Shown: positions 29,437 through 38,995, counted from the stretch's first letter. The stretch is 64,000 nucleotides of DNA from DASSJM01 sp036280655 (GCA_036280655.1 DASUQI010000041.1:157910-221909), one strand, 5' to 3'. Notes: a model not told the origin generated them from the letters alone. Program-made: numbers and translations.

Positions 29437-30155
29437 CGGGGCCGCCGCTCGAGCCACCCGAGCGGCCAGGGCTCGTGCAGCATGGCCGCCCATTCGACAT
29501 CGCGGAGCCGCTTGATGCGGACGGCCGACCACCCGGCCTCCTGAACCGCCTCGATCAGCGGCACCGGCGACGGGAGCCGCGCGAGCGGCAACTCGGCGAG
29601 CACGTCCTCCGGATAGGGCGCGTGATGGTCGTGCGGGGTCCCCATGACCCGGCGCAGCGCTTCCGCCGCGAGATCCTTCGCCCGGCGCCGCAGGTCGCGC
29701 TCGCCCCACACGCCTTCGAACAGCACCAGACGACCCGCGACCTCCTTCCAGCGCGCCAGCCCGCCGACGGGATCGGTCATCGTCCAGAGCACGTGCCGCT
29801 CCATCACGACGTCGAACGGTCCAGATGGCGGCTCCATGCCAGAGCCGACGACGAACGTCATCCGCTCGTCGAGGCCGCGCTCCTTCGCCTTCAGCTCGGC
29901 GCGTCCGAGCATGCCCGGCGACAGGTCGAGCGCCGTCACCTCGTGTCCGAGCTCGGCGGCCAGGATCGCGAGCGCTCCGGTGCCGGCGCCCACGTCCAGC
30001 ACCTTGGAACCGGGTGCGGGAAGCGCCTCCTCGAGCGCACGGCGCCATGTCGCGGCCTCGAGCGGATCCGAGACCGCGTGCGACTTCGCGGCGTCGTAGG
30101 TGTGGGCGTCCTCGTCCCAGAACTCGCGGATCCGGTCGTGGACGTCGCCGCTCAT
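29412..30155 (-). CDS. Class I SAM-dependent methyltransferase
   Basis: A 247-residue methyltransferase with VLDVGAGTGALAILAAELGHEVTALDLSPGML and VVMERHVLWTMTDP. It begins RIREFWDEDAHTYD, common in small-molecule methyltransferases. The substrate is unknown. It lies 7 bases after the thioredoxin-TPR gene on the same strand, so probably co-transcribed. Confidence 0.83.
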   Translation of the reverse strand: MSGDVHDRIREFWDEDAHTYDAAKSHAVSDPLEAATWRRALEEALPAPGSKVLDVGAGTGALAILAAELGHEVTALDLSPGMLGRAELKAKERGLDERMTFVVGSGMEPPSGPFDVVMERHVLWTMTDPVGGLARWKEVAGRLVLFEGVWGERDLRRRAKDLAAEALRRVMGTPHDHHAPYPEDVLAELPLARLPSPVPLIEAVQEAGWSAVRIKRLRDVEWAAMLHEPWPLGWLERRPRYALVADA

Positions 30156-30162
30156 CGGCCCG

Positions 30163-30963
30163 TCAGAACAGCGCAGAGGCGAGCCTGCGCCGGTACTCGG
30201 GCACCAGGTCGTGCTCCTCCCCGAGGACCGAGAAGACCTCGAGCATCGCCCGACGGGCGTCGGGGTCGTCCTGGAGCGCGCCGAGCATCCCGTCGAGCGC
30301 CTTCTGCCAGTCGCCCTGCGCGGCCAGCCGCTTGGCGGACGCGAGGGTCCCCGGCTCCGTGAGGTTCGCCCAGTCGCGCACCTCGAGCATCGCGAGGATG
30401 CGTTCGGCCTCGGGGTCCGGGAGCGCCGGCATGAGGGTCTCCCGCGCTTCCTGGGCCCGGTCGGTCTCGGCCAGGATGCGGCCCAGGCCGATGCGGGCGT
30501 CGCGGTTGTTCGGATCCACCCCCAGCGCCTCGCGGTACTTGTCCTCCGCGTGCGCTAGATCGCCGTCGAGCTCCTCCTCGAGCGCCTCCTCCACCTCGAG
30601 CTCGGCCTCGGTGGGCATCAGGCGGTCGACGAACTCGTTCACCATCGGCTCGGGGATCGCCCCCACGAACCCGTCGATCGGGCGACCGTCCCGGAACGCG
30701 ATCACGGTCGGGATGCTCTGTACGCCGAACTGACCCGCGGTGTACGGGTTCGCGTCGACGTCGAGCTTGGCGAGCAGGAAGCCGCCGGCTCGCTCGGAAG
30801 CCACCTTCTCGAGGATCGGTCCGAGGGTGCGGCAGGGACCGCACCAGGACGCCCAGAGATCGAGCACGACCGGCCGCCGCTTCGACTCCTCGACGACCGT
30901 CTCCACGAAGTTGTCGTCGGTCGCCTCGACGACGACCGGCTCGATCTCCTTGACCTGCGCCAT
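30163..30963 (-). CDS. Thioredoxin-TPR protein (CnoX/YbbN-like)
   Basis: A 266-residue cytoplasmic protein. Residues 1-110 are a thioredoxin with active-site CGPC (Cys41, Cys44) in WASWCGPC and the cis-Pro in SIPTV. Residues 120-266 are TPR-like helices (AEDKYREALGVDPNNRDARIGLGRILAETD). This matches the CnoX/YbbN group, which binds unfolded proteins under oxidative stress. Unlike E. coli CnoX (SxxC), it keeps both active Cys. ATG 30963 follows AGGAGG. Confidence 0.9.
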   Translation of the reverse strand: MAQVKEIEPVVVEATDDNFVETVVEESKRRPVVLDLWASWCGPCRTLGPILEKVASERAGGFLLAKLDVDANPYTAGQFGVQSIPTVIAFRDGRPIDGFVGAIPEPMVNEFVDRLMPTEAELEVEEALEEELDGDLAHAEDKYREALGVDPNNRDARIGLGRILAETDRAQEARETLMPALPDPEAERILAMLEVRDWANLTEPGTLASAKRLAAQGDWQKALDGMLGALQDDPDARRAMLEVFSVLGEEHDLVPEYRRRLASALF

Positions 30964-31024
30964 CCTCTGGTTCCTCCTGGTCCCCACCAGGGTACCCCGG
31001 GCAGGTTGCAACGGCCCCGACCCG

Positions 31025-31894
31025 TTACTCGGCGACCCGATCCACGAGCCGGCGCTCGATCGCCGACCGGACCTGGGCGGTGAGCCCGGCGGCCCGGGCG
31101 CGGCGCTCGACGTGATCGTCGACGCGCTCGACGGCGATCGCCGGGCCGAAGGCGACGCGCACCATCACGACGCGCGGACGCTTGGCCTCGCGCGTCCGGT
31201 CGGTGCCGGAGATCGCGCACGGAACGATCGGCGCGCCGGTGAGCAGCGCGACCCACGCGGCGCCGTCGAGGAACGGCATGAGCTCGCCCGGCGACCGCGT
31301 CCCCTCCGGATACATCCCGAGCACGTTCCCGTCTCGAAGGACCGTGAGCGCGATCCGCACGGCCCGAAGATCGAACCGGTCCCGGTCGACGCGGAACCCA
31401 CCGAGGACGCGCAGCCACCACGACAGGAACGCGTTCTTGAACAGCTCCCGCTTCGCCATGAACACGATCCGCCGAGGACAGGCGACGACGATCAGGGGCA
31501 CGTCCAGCGCGCTCTCGTGGTTCATCGCGACGACGACCGGACCCGAGCGCGGGACGTTCGACGCGCCCTCGATCCGAAGGCGGAACCATCGGAGCCCCCA
31601 GCCGCCGACCACGGCGGCGAACCCCTGGAGCCACCCGGTGCCGAACGGTACGCCCTCTGGCGGCTCGAGCCGGAGGGCGTCGACGGCGGCGAGCACGTCG
31701 CCGACCGTGTTCGCCGCGTCGAGCCTCGGTGCATCGGCGAGGTCCACGCCGAACTCGCGCTCGATCGCCACGGCGAGCTCCGCGAGACCGAGCGAGTCGA
31801 TCCCGACGTCCTCGAGACGATCTGTCAGAGAGGCGTTCGGCGATCCCGAGAGCTCGCGAAGCAAGGCCAGCGCCCGTTCGGAACGTGCGGACAT
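31025..31894 (-). CDS. Acyl carrier domain fused to a 1-acylglycerol-3-phosphate acyltransferase (PlsC-like)
   Basis: A 289-residue fusion. Residues 5-75 look like an acyl carrier protein with the phosphopantetheine site DVGIDSLGLAEL (Ser34). Residues 95-289 are a PlsC-type acyltransferase with NHESALD (HX4D, His126/Asp131), the binding motif YPEGTRSPGELMPF and a hydrophobic stretch for membrane contact. It probably acylates a glycerophosphate-type acceptor, with the carrier domain holding the acyl donor. Start ATG 31894 is chosen; an earlier in-frame ATG exists at 31933. Divergent from the second E1 operon. Confidence 0.82.
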   Translation of the reverse strand: MSARSERALALLRELSGSPNASLTDRLEDVGIDSLGLAELAVAIEREFGVDLADAPRLDAANTVGDVLAAVDALRLEPPEGVPFGTGWLQGFAAVVGGWGLRWFRLRIEGASNVPRSGPVVVAMNHESALDVPLIVVACPRRIVFMAKRELFKNAFLSWWLRVLGGFRVDRDRFDLRAVRIALTVLRDGNVLGMYPEGTRSPGELMPFLDGAAWVALLTGAPIVPCAISGTDRTREAKRPRVVMVRVAFGPAIAVERVDDHVERRARAAGLTAQVRSAIERRLVDRVAE

Positions 31895-31959
31895 CGGGCG
31901 TAGCCTATCCAGCCGCGCCGCACCGAGGATCAAGGAGACCCGATGCTAGACTCGCGAAC

Positions 31960-32979
31960 GTGGCGACGCGAGTGACGACGGAGCCGTCGCACGAGGCCCT
32001 CGGCCTCTCCCCGGACGACCTCCGATCCATGTATCGCACGATGGTGACCGCACGCCTCGTCGACGAGGCGGCGTTCCGGCTGAACCGTCAGGGCAAGGCG
32101 CCGTTCGTCGTCCCGGTCTCCGGCCACGAGGGGTGTCAGGTGGGCACCGCGTGGCCGCTCCGGCAGGGGCACGACATCTGGGTCCCCTACTACCGGGACG
32201 TCGCGGTCGTCCTGATCGCGGGGATGAGCCCGTACGAGATCTTCCTCGGGCTGTTCGCGAAGGCCGAGGATCCTTCCTCTGGCGGGCGGCAGATGCCGAG
32301 CCACTGGGGCTCGAGACGGCTCGGCATCATCAGCCACTCGTCCCCGATCGCGACCCAGATCCCGCACGCGGCCGGGATCGCCTACGCGGCGAAGTACCGC
32401 AAGGAGGACGCCGTCGTCGGATGCTGGTTCGGCGAGGGCGCGACGAGCGCGGGCGCCTGGCACGAGGGTCTGAACTTCGCCGGCATCCATCGCCTCCCGA
32501 TCGTCTTCGTGTGCGAGAACAACCGCTACGCGATCAGCGTCGCGCAGCCGATGCAGATGGCGATCGAGAACGTCGCCGACCGGGCGGCCGGCTACGGGTT
32601 CCCCGGCGTCGTGGTGGACGGCAACGACGTGCTCGCGTGCTACGGCGCGATGAAGACCGCCGTGGAGCGGGCGCGGGCGGGCGAGGGCCCCACGCTCATA
32701 GAGGCGAAGACCTACCGGTTCTTCCCGCACACCTCGGACGACGACGACCGGTCGTACCGGACGCGTGAAGAGGTGCAGCAGGCGAAGGACCAGGATCCGA
32801 TCACGCGTTTCGGCGAAGAGCTGAAGGGCGCGGGCGTGATGGACGACGCCGCGATCGAGGCCGTCTGGGCCGAGACGAAGCCGAAGGTCGACGAGCAGAT
32901 CGATCAGGCATGGAACGCCGCCGACCCCGATCCCGAGACCCTGGGCCGGCACGTGTACTTCGAAGCCGACGACGGCTGA
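31960..32979 (+). CDS. 2-oxoacid dehydrogenase E1 alpha subunit (branched-chain type)
   Basis: A 339-residue E1 alpha. It has the branched-chain signature VPYYRDVAVVLIAGM and MPSHWGSRRLGIISHSSPIATQIPHAAGIAYA, and the TPP motif GEGATSAGAWHEGLNFAGIHRLPIVFVCENNRYAIS. Second E1 alpha of the window and clearly different from the first. GTG 31960 lies 7 bases after TAGACT (31947-31952), a leaderless layout. No E2 follows its beta partner, so it probably uses the E2 and E3 of the operon at 22-28 kb or ones elsewhere. Confidence 0.9.
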   Translation: MATRVTTEPSHEALGLSPDDLRSMYRTMVTARLVDEAAFRLNRQGKAPFVVPVSGHEGCQVGTAWPLRQGHDIWVPYYRDVAVVLIAGMSPYEIFLGLFAKAEDPSSGGRQMPSHWGSRRLGIISHSSPIATQIPHAAGIAYAAKYRKEDAVVGCWFGEGATSAGAWHEGLNFAGIHRLPIVFVCENNRYAISVAQPMQMAIENVADRAAGYGFPGVVVDGNDVLACYGAMKTAVERARAGEGPTLIEAKTYRFFPHTSDDDDRSYRTREEVQQAKDQDPITRFGEELKGAGVMDDAAIEAVWAETKPKVDEQIDQAWNAADPDPETLGRHVYFEADDG

Positions 32980-32980
32980 C

Positions 32981-33979
32981 GTGGGCCGGACCGTGACCGA
33001 GAAGAACGTCGTCACCGCGATCCACGACACGCTCCACGAGGCGATGGTGGCGGACGATCGAGTGGTGGTCCTAGGTGAGGACATCGCCGTCCGCGGCGGC
33101 GTGTTCCGGGTCACACAGGACTTCCTGCACGAATTCGGCGAGGAGCGGGTCATCGACACGCCGCTCGCCGAGGCCGGCATCATCGGCCTCGCCGTGGGCA
33201 TGGCGCTGCACGGGCTGCTCCCGGTCGCCGAGATCGAGTTCGCAGACTTCATCCACCCCGCGTTCGACCAGATGGTGTCCGAGGTCGCCCGGATGCGGTA
33301 TCGGAGCAACGGCGACTTCGGCCTGCCGATGGTCGTCCGCGCCCCCTGGGGCGGCGGCGTCCACGGCGCGTTGTACCACTCGCAGTCGATCGAGGCCTTC
33401 TACGGCCACATCCCCGGCATCAAGGTCGTCGTCCCTTCGACGCCGGCCGACGCCACCGGCATGCTCCGCTCGGCCATCAAGGACCCGGATCCGGTCCTGT
33501 TCCTCGAGCACAAGCGGACGTACCGGCTGATCAAGGGCGAGGTACCCGACGAGCCGTTCGAGGTCCCGATCGGCAAGGCCGACGTGAAGCGCGAGGGCGA
33601 GGACCTCACCGCGGTTTCGTACGGGCTGTCGATGCACCAGTGCCTCGAGGCGGCGTCGCGGCTTCAGGACGAGCATGGCGTCTCGGTCGAGGTCGTCGAC
33701 GTGCGCACGATCAGCCCGCTCGACACGGAAACGATCCTGTCTTCGGTCCGCAAGACCGGGAAGGCCATGGTCGTGTACGAGGACAACCGGACCTACGGGG
33801 CCGGAGCCGAGATCGCGGCGACGATCGCCGAGGAGTGCCTGTTCGATCTCGACGGGCCGATCGTGCGGCTCGGGGGACCGGACGTCCCCGCCATGGGCTT
33901 CGCGAGCAACCTCGAGCAGGCGTTCCTGTTCGACGCGGACAGGATCGCCGAGGAGATGCTCGAGCTCGCCCGCTTCTGA
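32981..33979 (+). CDS. 2-oxoacid dehydrogenase E1 beta subunit (branched-chain type)
   Basis: A 332-residue E1 beta with VLGEDIAVRGGVFRVTQDFLHEFGEERVIDTPLAEAGIIG and EIEFADFIHPAFDQM, as in BkdA2/BCKDHB. GTG 32981 is one base after the alpha-subunit stop. The C-terminal domain has VEVVDVRTISPLDTETIL. It forms the alpha2beta2 E1 with the preceding gene. Confidence 0.92.
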   Translation: MGRTVTEKNVVTAIHDTLHEAMVADDRVVVLGEDIAVRGGVFRVTQDFLHEFGEERVIDTPLAEAGIIGLAVGMALHGLLPVAEIEFADFIHPAFDQMVSEVARMRYRSNGDFGLPMVVRAPWGGGVHGALYHSQSIEAFYGHIPGIKVVVPSTPADATGMLRSAIKDPDPVLFLEHKRTYRLIKGEVPDEPFEVPIGKADVKREGEDLTAVSYGLSMHQCLEAASRLQDEHGVSVEVVDVRTISPLDTETILSSVRKTGKAMVVYEDNRTYGAGAEIAATIAEECLFDLDGPIVRLGGPDVPAMGFASNLEQAFLFDADRIAEEMLELARF

Positions 33980-34053
33980 CCGGGCTCCGCGCCGACCGCC
34001 CGGCCCTCGCCCGCTCAGGGGACCCCCGATCGGGCCGATAACCCTTCGGGGAC

Positions 34054-36798
34054 ATGAGGGCACGCTCAGGGCGACGGCGGACCACGGCGGCGCGGGATCT
34101 CCTGCTGATCCTGCTCGGTGTCGCCGTCGTCATCGCGCTCGGCCGCGCCGGTGGCCTGTTCGAGGCGGGGTACGAGTGGCTCGACGTCCACGCCCAGAGG
34201 GACCTCGGCGAGACGATCGCGGTCCTCCTGCTGCTCGCGGTCGGGCTCGCGATCTTCACGTTCGGTCAGTGGCGGGCGGCCCGGACCGAGTTGGCCTCAC
34301 GACAGGAGGCCGAGGACCGCTTCCGCACGCTCGTGGAGGAGGTCCCGGCCGTGATCTACACCTGGGACCCGCGCCGCCCGACCGGGTCCGCCCCGTCGAT
34401 CTACGTGAGCCCGCAGGTGGAGCAGGTCATGGGCTTCACCGCCGAGGAGTGGACGAGCGACCCGGGCCTGTGGATCCGGCAGATCCACCCCGAGGACCGC
34501 GAACGGGTGCTCGCCGCCACCCAGCACGCCGACACCACCGGCGAACCGCTCGGCGTCGAGTACCGGCACGTGCGCCGCGACGGCTCGACGATCTGGGTGC
34601 ACGAGGAGGCCGTCGTGATCGAACGCGACGAGCAGGGGCACCCCTCGCTCGTGCAGGGGATCATGTACGACATCACCGAGCGCAAGCGCGTCGAGCGCGA
34701 CCTCGAGGAGGCGGAGGGCCGCTACCGCACGCTCGTCGAGCAACTACCGGTGGTCGTCTACCGCGACGCGATCGACGACCTCAGCACCGCGCTCTACATC
34801 AGCCCGCAGTACGAGCGCGTGTTCGGGTTCCCGCCCGAGGCACGCCTCCACGATCCGTCGTTCTGGATCGACCATCTGCATCCGGAGGATCGCGAACGCG
34901 TCCTGGAGCTCTCGAAGTGGACGAACGAGACGGGCGAGCCGTTCTCGGCCGAGTACCGGTTCCTCGGGGCCGGCGGTCGCGTCGTCTGGGTCCGCGACGA
35001 GGCCGAGCTCCTCCGCGACGCCGACGGCAACCCGATGCTGTGGCAGGGCGTCCTGCTCGACGTCACCGCGCGCAAGCAGGCCGAGGCCGCGCTCTCGCGC
35101 AGGGACGCGGTACTCGAGGCGATCGGGTTCGCCGCCGAACGGTTCCTCAAGAGCGACTGGGGATCCGCGCTTCCCGAGGCGCTCGAGCGGCTCGGATCGG
35201 CGGCCGGCGCCGGACGCGTGTACGTGTTCGCCAACGAGCCGCTCCCGGACGGAGGGCTCGGCATGCGGCTCCAGCACGAGTGGCTCGCGCCCGACGCACC
35301 GCGCCGGCCCGGTGTGCGACCGGTCCTCGCCTACGACGAAGGGTTCGTCCGGTGGCGCTCGGTCCTCTCGTCGGGGATGGAGCTCCATGGGCTGGCCCGC
35401 ACGCGGCCGCTCGAGGAGCGAGAGCACCTCCGGGCCGAGGGCGTCCAGTCGCAGATCGTCGTGCCCGTGTTCGTCGGCGAGGAGTGGTGGGGCTTCCTCG
35501 GTTTCGACGACTATGTGGCCGAGCGCATCTGGCCTCCGGCGGAGGTGGACGCGCTCAAGACGGCGGCCGACACGCTGGGCGCCGCGATCGGGCGCGCCCG
35601 CGCCGAGCACCTGCAGGCCGAGGCGGAGGCCCGGTTCCGCGCGATCGTGGAGCACGTCCCCGCGGCGATCTACGTCGACGTGCCGGACGGCAGCATGACA
35701 ACCCTCTACGTGAGCCCGCAGATCGAGCAGATCATGGGCATCACACCCGGGCGGTTCCTCGACGATCCGAACGCCTGGCTCGAGCTCATGCCCGACCCTG
35801 AGCAGCGAGAGCAGATGCGGGACGGCTACCTCCGGGCGATCGACGACCGCACCCCCTGGGTTGCCGAGTACCTGATCCGCCGGCCCGACGGCCGCGAGGT
35901 CTGGGTGCACGACGAGACGACGTTCGTGATGGACGACGCCGGCCAGCCGCTCTTCCTGCAGGGCGTGATGTACGACGTGACCGAACGCAAGCGCGCCGAG
36001 CACGCGCTCATGGAGAGCGAGCGGCAGGAGCGCGAGGCGGCGGAGCGGCTCCGCGCGGTGGACGAGATGAAGACCACCTTCCTCGCGGCCGTCTCGCACG
36101 AGCTTCGGACCCCGCTCACCTCGATCCTCGGGCTCTCGCTCACGCTCGAGCGGGAGCCGCTCGGCGCGGCGGAACAGGGCGACCTGCTGGGTCGGCTGGC
36201 CAGCAACGCGCGGAAGCTCGACCGGCTCCTGAAGGACCTTCTGGACATGGACCGGCTCTCGCGCGGGATCATCACGCCGAGCGCCCGCCCGACGGACGTG
36301 GCGGAGCTCGTCTTCCGGGTCGTCGAGACCCTGGATGTCGTCGAGGAGCGCTCGATCCTCGTGGAGACGCGACCGGTCGTCGTCCCGGTCGACTCGGCGA
36401 AGATCGAGCGCATCGTCGAGAACCTCGTGATGAACGCCGCGAGGCACACCCCGCCGAACACCGCCATCTGGGTCCGGGTCTTCGAGCACGAGGACGGCGC
36501 GATGATCGCCGTCGACGACGACGGTCCCGGCGTACCGACCGAGCTCGCGACCGAGATCTTCGAGCCGTTCCGCCAGGGCCCGACGTCCGCGCCACACTCG
36601 CCGGGGACCGGGATCGGCCTCTCCCTGGTGGCGATGTTCGCGGAGCTGCACGGCGGCCGGGCGTGGGTCGAGGACCGCGAGGGCGGCGGCGCGTCGTTCC
36701 GCGTCTTCCTCCCGGCGACCGGGCCTGCCCCCATCGAGGGCAACGGGAACGGGTACGGACGAGGGTCCTCGACCGTCGAACACGCGACCCGCGGCTAG
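34054..36798 (+). CDS. Membrane histidine kinase with three PAS domains and a GAF domain
   Basis: A 914-residue sensor kinase. Two N-terminal membrane helices (about residues 10-30 and 52-70), PAS 1 (85-205), PAS 2 (220-345), a GAF-like domain (350-510), PAS 3 (525-650), HisKA with H-box FLAAVSHELRTPL (His682), and HATPase_c with N-box IVENLVMNAARHTP, G1 DDDGPGVP and G2 GTGIGLSLV. All three PAS domains carry the PAC ending (QGIMYDITERKR, QGVLLDVTARKQ, QGVMYDVTERKR). No response regulator lies next to it. It precedes lipA by 12 bases but a -10 box sits between. Confidence 0.9.
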   Translation: MRARSGRRRTTAARDLLLILLGVAVVIALGRAGGLFEAGYEWLDVHAQRDLGETIAVLLLLAVGLAIFTFGQWRAARTELASRQEAEDRFRTLVEEVPAVIYTWDPRRPTGSAPSIYVSPQVEQVMGFTAEEWTSDPGLWIRQIHPEDRERVLAATQHADTTGEPLGVEYRHVRRDGSTIWVHEEAVVIERDEQGHPSLVQGIMYDITERKRVERDLEEAEGRYRTLVEQLPVVVYRDAIDDLSTALYISPQYERVFGFPPEARLHDPSFWIDHLHPEDRERVLELSKWTNETGEPFSAEYRFLGAGGRVVWVRDEAELLRDADGNPMLWQGVLLDVTARKQAEAALSRRDAVLEAIGFAAERFLKSDWGSALPEALERLGSAAGAGRVYVFANEPLPDGGLGMRLQHEWLAPDAPRRPGVRPVLAYDEGFVRWRSVLSSGMELHGLARTRPLEEREHLRAEGVQSQIVVPVFVGEEWWGFLGFDDYVAERIWPPAEVDALKTAADTLGAAIGRARAEHLQAEAEARFRAIVEHVPAAIYVDVPDGSMTTLYVSPQIEQIMGITPGRFLDDPNAWLELMPDPEQREQMRDGYLRAIDDRTPWVAEYLIRRPDGREVWVHDETTFVMDDAGQPLFLQGVMYDVTERKRAEHALMESERQEREAAERLRAVDEMKTTFLAAVSHELRTPLTSILGLSLTLEREPLGAAEQGDLLGRLASNARKLDRLLKDLLDMDRLSRGIITPSARPTDVAELVFRVVETLDVVEERSILVETRPVVVPVDSAKIERIVENLVMNAARHTPPNTAIWVRVFEHEDGAMIAVDDDGPGVPTELATEIFEPFRQGPTSAPHSPGTGIGLSLVAMFAELHGGRAWVEDREGGGASFRVFLPATGPAPIEGNGNGYGRGSSTVEHATRG

Positions 36799-36810
36799 AC
36801 TCGGGAATCG

Positions 36811-37752
36811 ATGGCCGTTCGGGAACACAACCCGCTCCAGCGCCGCCTGCACCTGCCGATCGTCTCGACGAACGGCGCGCCGGTCTCGACGGAGCGCAAG
36901 CCTCCGTGGCTGAAGGTCCGGCTCCAGCGTGGGCCCAACTACCGCGAACTCGAGCGCATCATGCGCGGCCGCGATCTGCACACCGTGTGCCAAGAGGCGA
37001 TGTGCCCGAACATCTCCGAGTGCTGGGAGGAGCGCGAGGCGACGTTCCTCATCCTCGGTGACAAGTGCACGCGGCGGTGCGGCTTCTGCGACGTGATGAC
37101 CGCGAAGCCGGACCCGGTCGACGAGGGCGAACCGGCCAGGATCGCCGACGCGGTCCGCGAGATGGGTCTGCGGTTCGTCGTCGTGACCGGGGTCGCGCGC
37201 GACGACCTGCCCGACGGCGGCGCGAGCATCTGGGCGGAAACGATCCGCGCGATCCGGTCGGCGGTGCCGGGCTGCGGCGTCGAGGTCCTGCCGACGGATT
37301 TCAAGGGCGGAGAGCGCGACATCGCGACCGTGATCGAGGCCGAGCCCGACGTCTTCGCCCACAACCTCGAGACGGTGCGGCGGCTGCACGGCCGGATCCG
37401 GCCGGCGTTCGGCTACGACCGGACGCTCGAGGTGCTCCGCACGGCGAAGCGCCTCCGCGCCGGCCAGGTCACGAAGTCCAACCTGATCCTCGGGATGGGC
37501 GAGCGCCGCAACGAGATCCCCGAGGCGCTCCGCGACCTCTCGGACGCCGGGTGCGAGATCGTGACGATCGGCCAGTACCTGCGCCCGACCGAGCATCACC
37601 TCCCGGTCGACCGGTGGGTCACGCCCGACGAGTTCGCGGAGTGGAAGACGCTCGGCGAGTCGTTCGGCATCGCACACGTCGAGGCCGGACCGCTCGTGCG
37701 CAGCTCGTACCACGCGGGGAAGATGAAGGCCCAGGTAGACGCCCTAAGGTGA
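36811..37752 (+). CDS. lipA: Lipoyl synthase
   Basis: A 313-residue radical SAM enzyme that inserts two sulfurs into protein-bound octanoate. Auxiliary cluster cysteines: Cys60, 65, 71 (CQEAMCPNISEC) with the Ser of RSSYHA near the C-terminus; radical SAM cluster Cys86, 90, 93 (CTRRCGFC). ATG 36811 is 9 bases after TAGACT (36796-36801). Its auxiliary cluster is consumed each turnover, so it depends on the SUF and carrier proteins encoded earlier in this window. Confidence 0.97.
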   Translation: MAVREHNPLQRRLHLPIVSTNGAPVSTERKPPWLKVRLQRGPNYRELERIMRGRDLHTVCQEAMCPNISECWEEREATFLILGDKCTRRCGFCDVMTAKPDPVDEGEPARIADAVREMGLRFVVVTGVARDDLPDGGASIWAETIRAIRSAVPGCGVEVLPTDFKGGERDIATVIEAEPDVFAHNLETVRRLHGRIRPAFGYDRTLEVLRTAKRLRAGQVTKSNLILGMGERRNEIPEALRDLSDAGCEIVTIGQYLRPTEHHLPVDRWVTPDEFAEWKTLGESFGIAHVEAGPLVRSSYHAGKMKAQVDALR

Positions 37753-38020
37753 TGCTCTCGGCACGTACTGCAGGGTGGGATTCGCTCGTAACGTGTGTGC
37801 ACGTTACTCAATGGGTTACTCAAACCGCCACTGTAGAGGGAGCCCGCAACGGGAACCAGGAAACCGCAAACCGCCACGGGGCTCCATGGCCGCGCCGCAC
37901 TTGGGGTCAGCGTGACCGCTCCGATCCTACCCGTGCATGCCATCCGTTTCTGACACGCCAACTCTGACATGCCAAACTGTGCACTTGACTCGACCGAACG
38001 CGCATAGCACCCTTGCTCGC
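37753..38020. other. Gene-free boundary between housekeeping and accessory regions
   Basis: 268 bases after lipA without a convincing gene. Composition drops from the local norm. GTTACTCAA occurs twice, 13 bases apart (37803-37826), close to a run of short GC-poor words. No integrase, tRNA or clear attachment core is visible. Confidence 0.4.
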
Positions 38021-38278
38021 ATGTTTGTCGCGAGATGCCTATGCCCTACCTGCGGGAGGGTGGAATTCCCCGCCGAGGATTTGATGCTGGACGTGATCAC
38101 CCAGGATGAAGAGACCGCCGCGGAGCGGATGGTCGGTCGCTACGGCTTCCTCTGCCCCGAGTGCGGAGACACCGTGTGGAAGGACGCAGATAGCGGCACC
38201 CTGAAGATGCTGGTCACCCAACGGATAGAGGACCTTCAACAGGCTGCCGAGCGAATCCTCGAGCAGGCGGCGAGCTAG
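38021..38278 (+). CDS. Small zinc-ribbon protein
   Basis: An 85-residue protein with two CxxC pairs (CLCPTCG near residue 6 and CPECGD near residue 44), the pattern of a zinc ribbon, followed by an amphipathic helix (QRIEDLQQAAERILEQ). ATG 38021 gives a clean start; the open frame begins earlier at 37937. Function unknown; zinc binding is inferred from the four cysteines. First gene of the accessory tract. Confidence 0.6.
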   Translation: MFVARCLCPTCGRVEFPAEDLMLDVITQDEETAAERMVGRYGFLCPECGDTVWKDADSGTLKMLVTQRIEDLQQAAERILEQAAS

Positions 38279-38416
38279 GGTCGCCCCGCCCGATTGAGTT
38301 GGTCGTAGACGGCCTGCCGGCTCGATGCCAAGACAGTGACGCCGCTCGTCGCCAACTAGCACGGCTCGTCGGGACATAACGACACTCCGGAGTTCGAGAC
38401 TGCCCGGCCCCCTGGC

Positions 38417-38640
38417 GTCGCGGCCCCTTCGCCAGCGCCTTGATGCCCTCTCGCCGCCGCCCCGGCGAACTGCTCCACGTCCTCATGCTGCCCGACTTCG
38501 AGCGCGCCGAGCGGATCGGCGAGTTCTGCAGCTATCCACAGAGCCGCAGCTTCGCCGAGCAGCTGACCAACTGCGAGAAGGACCGGACACTCCGGGCGGT
38601 GCTGGTCGGGACACTCCGGGAGGCGCACCTGACCAGATAA
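38417..38640 (+). repeat. Repeat family copy 1 (long, N-terminal part out of frame)
   Basis: Encodes ELLHVLMLPDFERAERIG, then QSRSFAEQLTNCEKDRTLRAVLVGTLRE. The bases before 38460 match the start of copy 6 (LIQQRFDAMPKAARAELL) but in another frame (LRQRLDALSPPPR), so the gene is broken by a frameshift. What remains open is a 65-codon ORF from 38443-38446. This and copy 6 are the two longest members of a family with about ten copies in the window. Confidence 0.7.
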
Positions 38641-38808
38641 GACCGCGAGTCCACGCCACGCCTGGCCAGTTAGGGCCAACCGCGTTCCTGGTAACGTCTC
38701 TTCGTAGGCGATTCCGCCTCGGTTCGCATCGAGCGACCGTCCGATGGCCATCGCACCTCTGTTGTCGGCCTCTTGTTCCCTACGGATCGACGAAGAGGAA
38801 GGAGCACG

Positions 38809-38982
38809 ATGGCGACGCCAATCCGCGAGTTGGGATGGACGTACTCTTGTCCGATCTGTGGGACCTATCTTGACCAGTTCGACTTTGACAAAGCTCCAGA
38901 GGATTACTCCTGCCCGTTCTGCTGTACGCAGGTGCGACCCTCTCAGGTTGCCGATCGTGCCGGGTGGGAGTATCCGGACTAG
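38809..38982 (+). CDS. Very small zinc-ribbon-like protein
   Basis: A 57-residue protein with CPICGTYLDQF and CPFCCTQV, two CxxC pairs 21 residues apart. ATG 38809 has an AAGGAG ribosome site 4 bases before it, better than most small ORFs here. First of three tiny Cys-containing genes in a row on this strand (38809, 38996, 39207). Function unknown. Confidence 0.6.
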   Translation: MATPIRELGWTYSCPICGTYLDQFDFDKAPEDYSCPFCCTQVRPSQVADRAGWEYPD

Positions 38983-38995
38983 GCGGGGCATCGAG

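Noticed and set aside
34744..37713. 989-codon open frame antisense to the PAS kinase and lipA
   Set aside because: Composition (Arg, Glu, Leu, Asp shadow) and the strong plus-strand motifs show it is not a gene.
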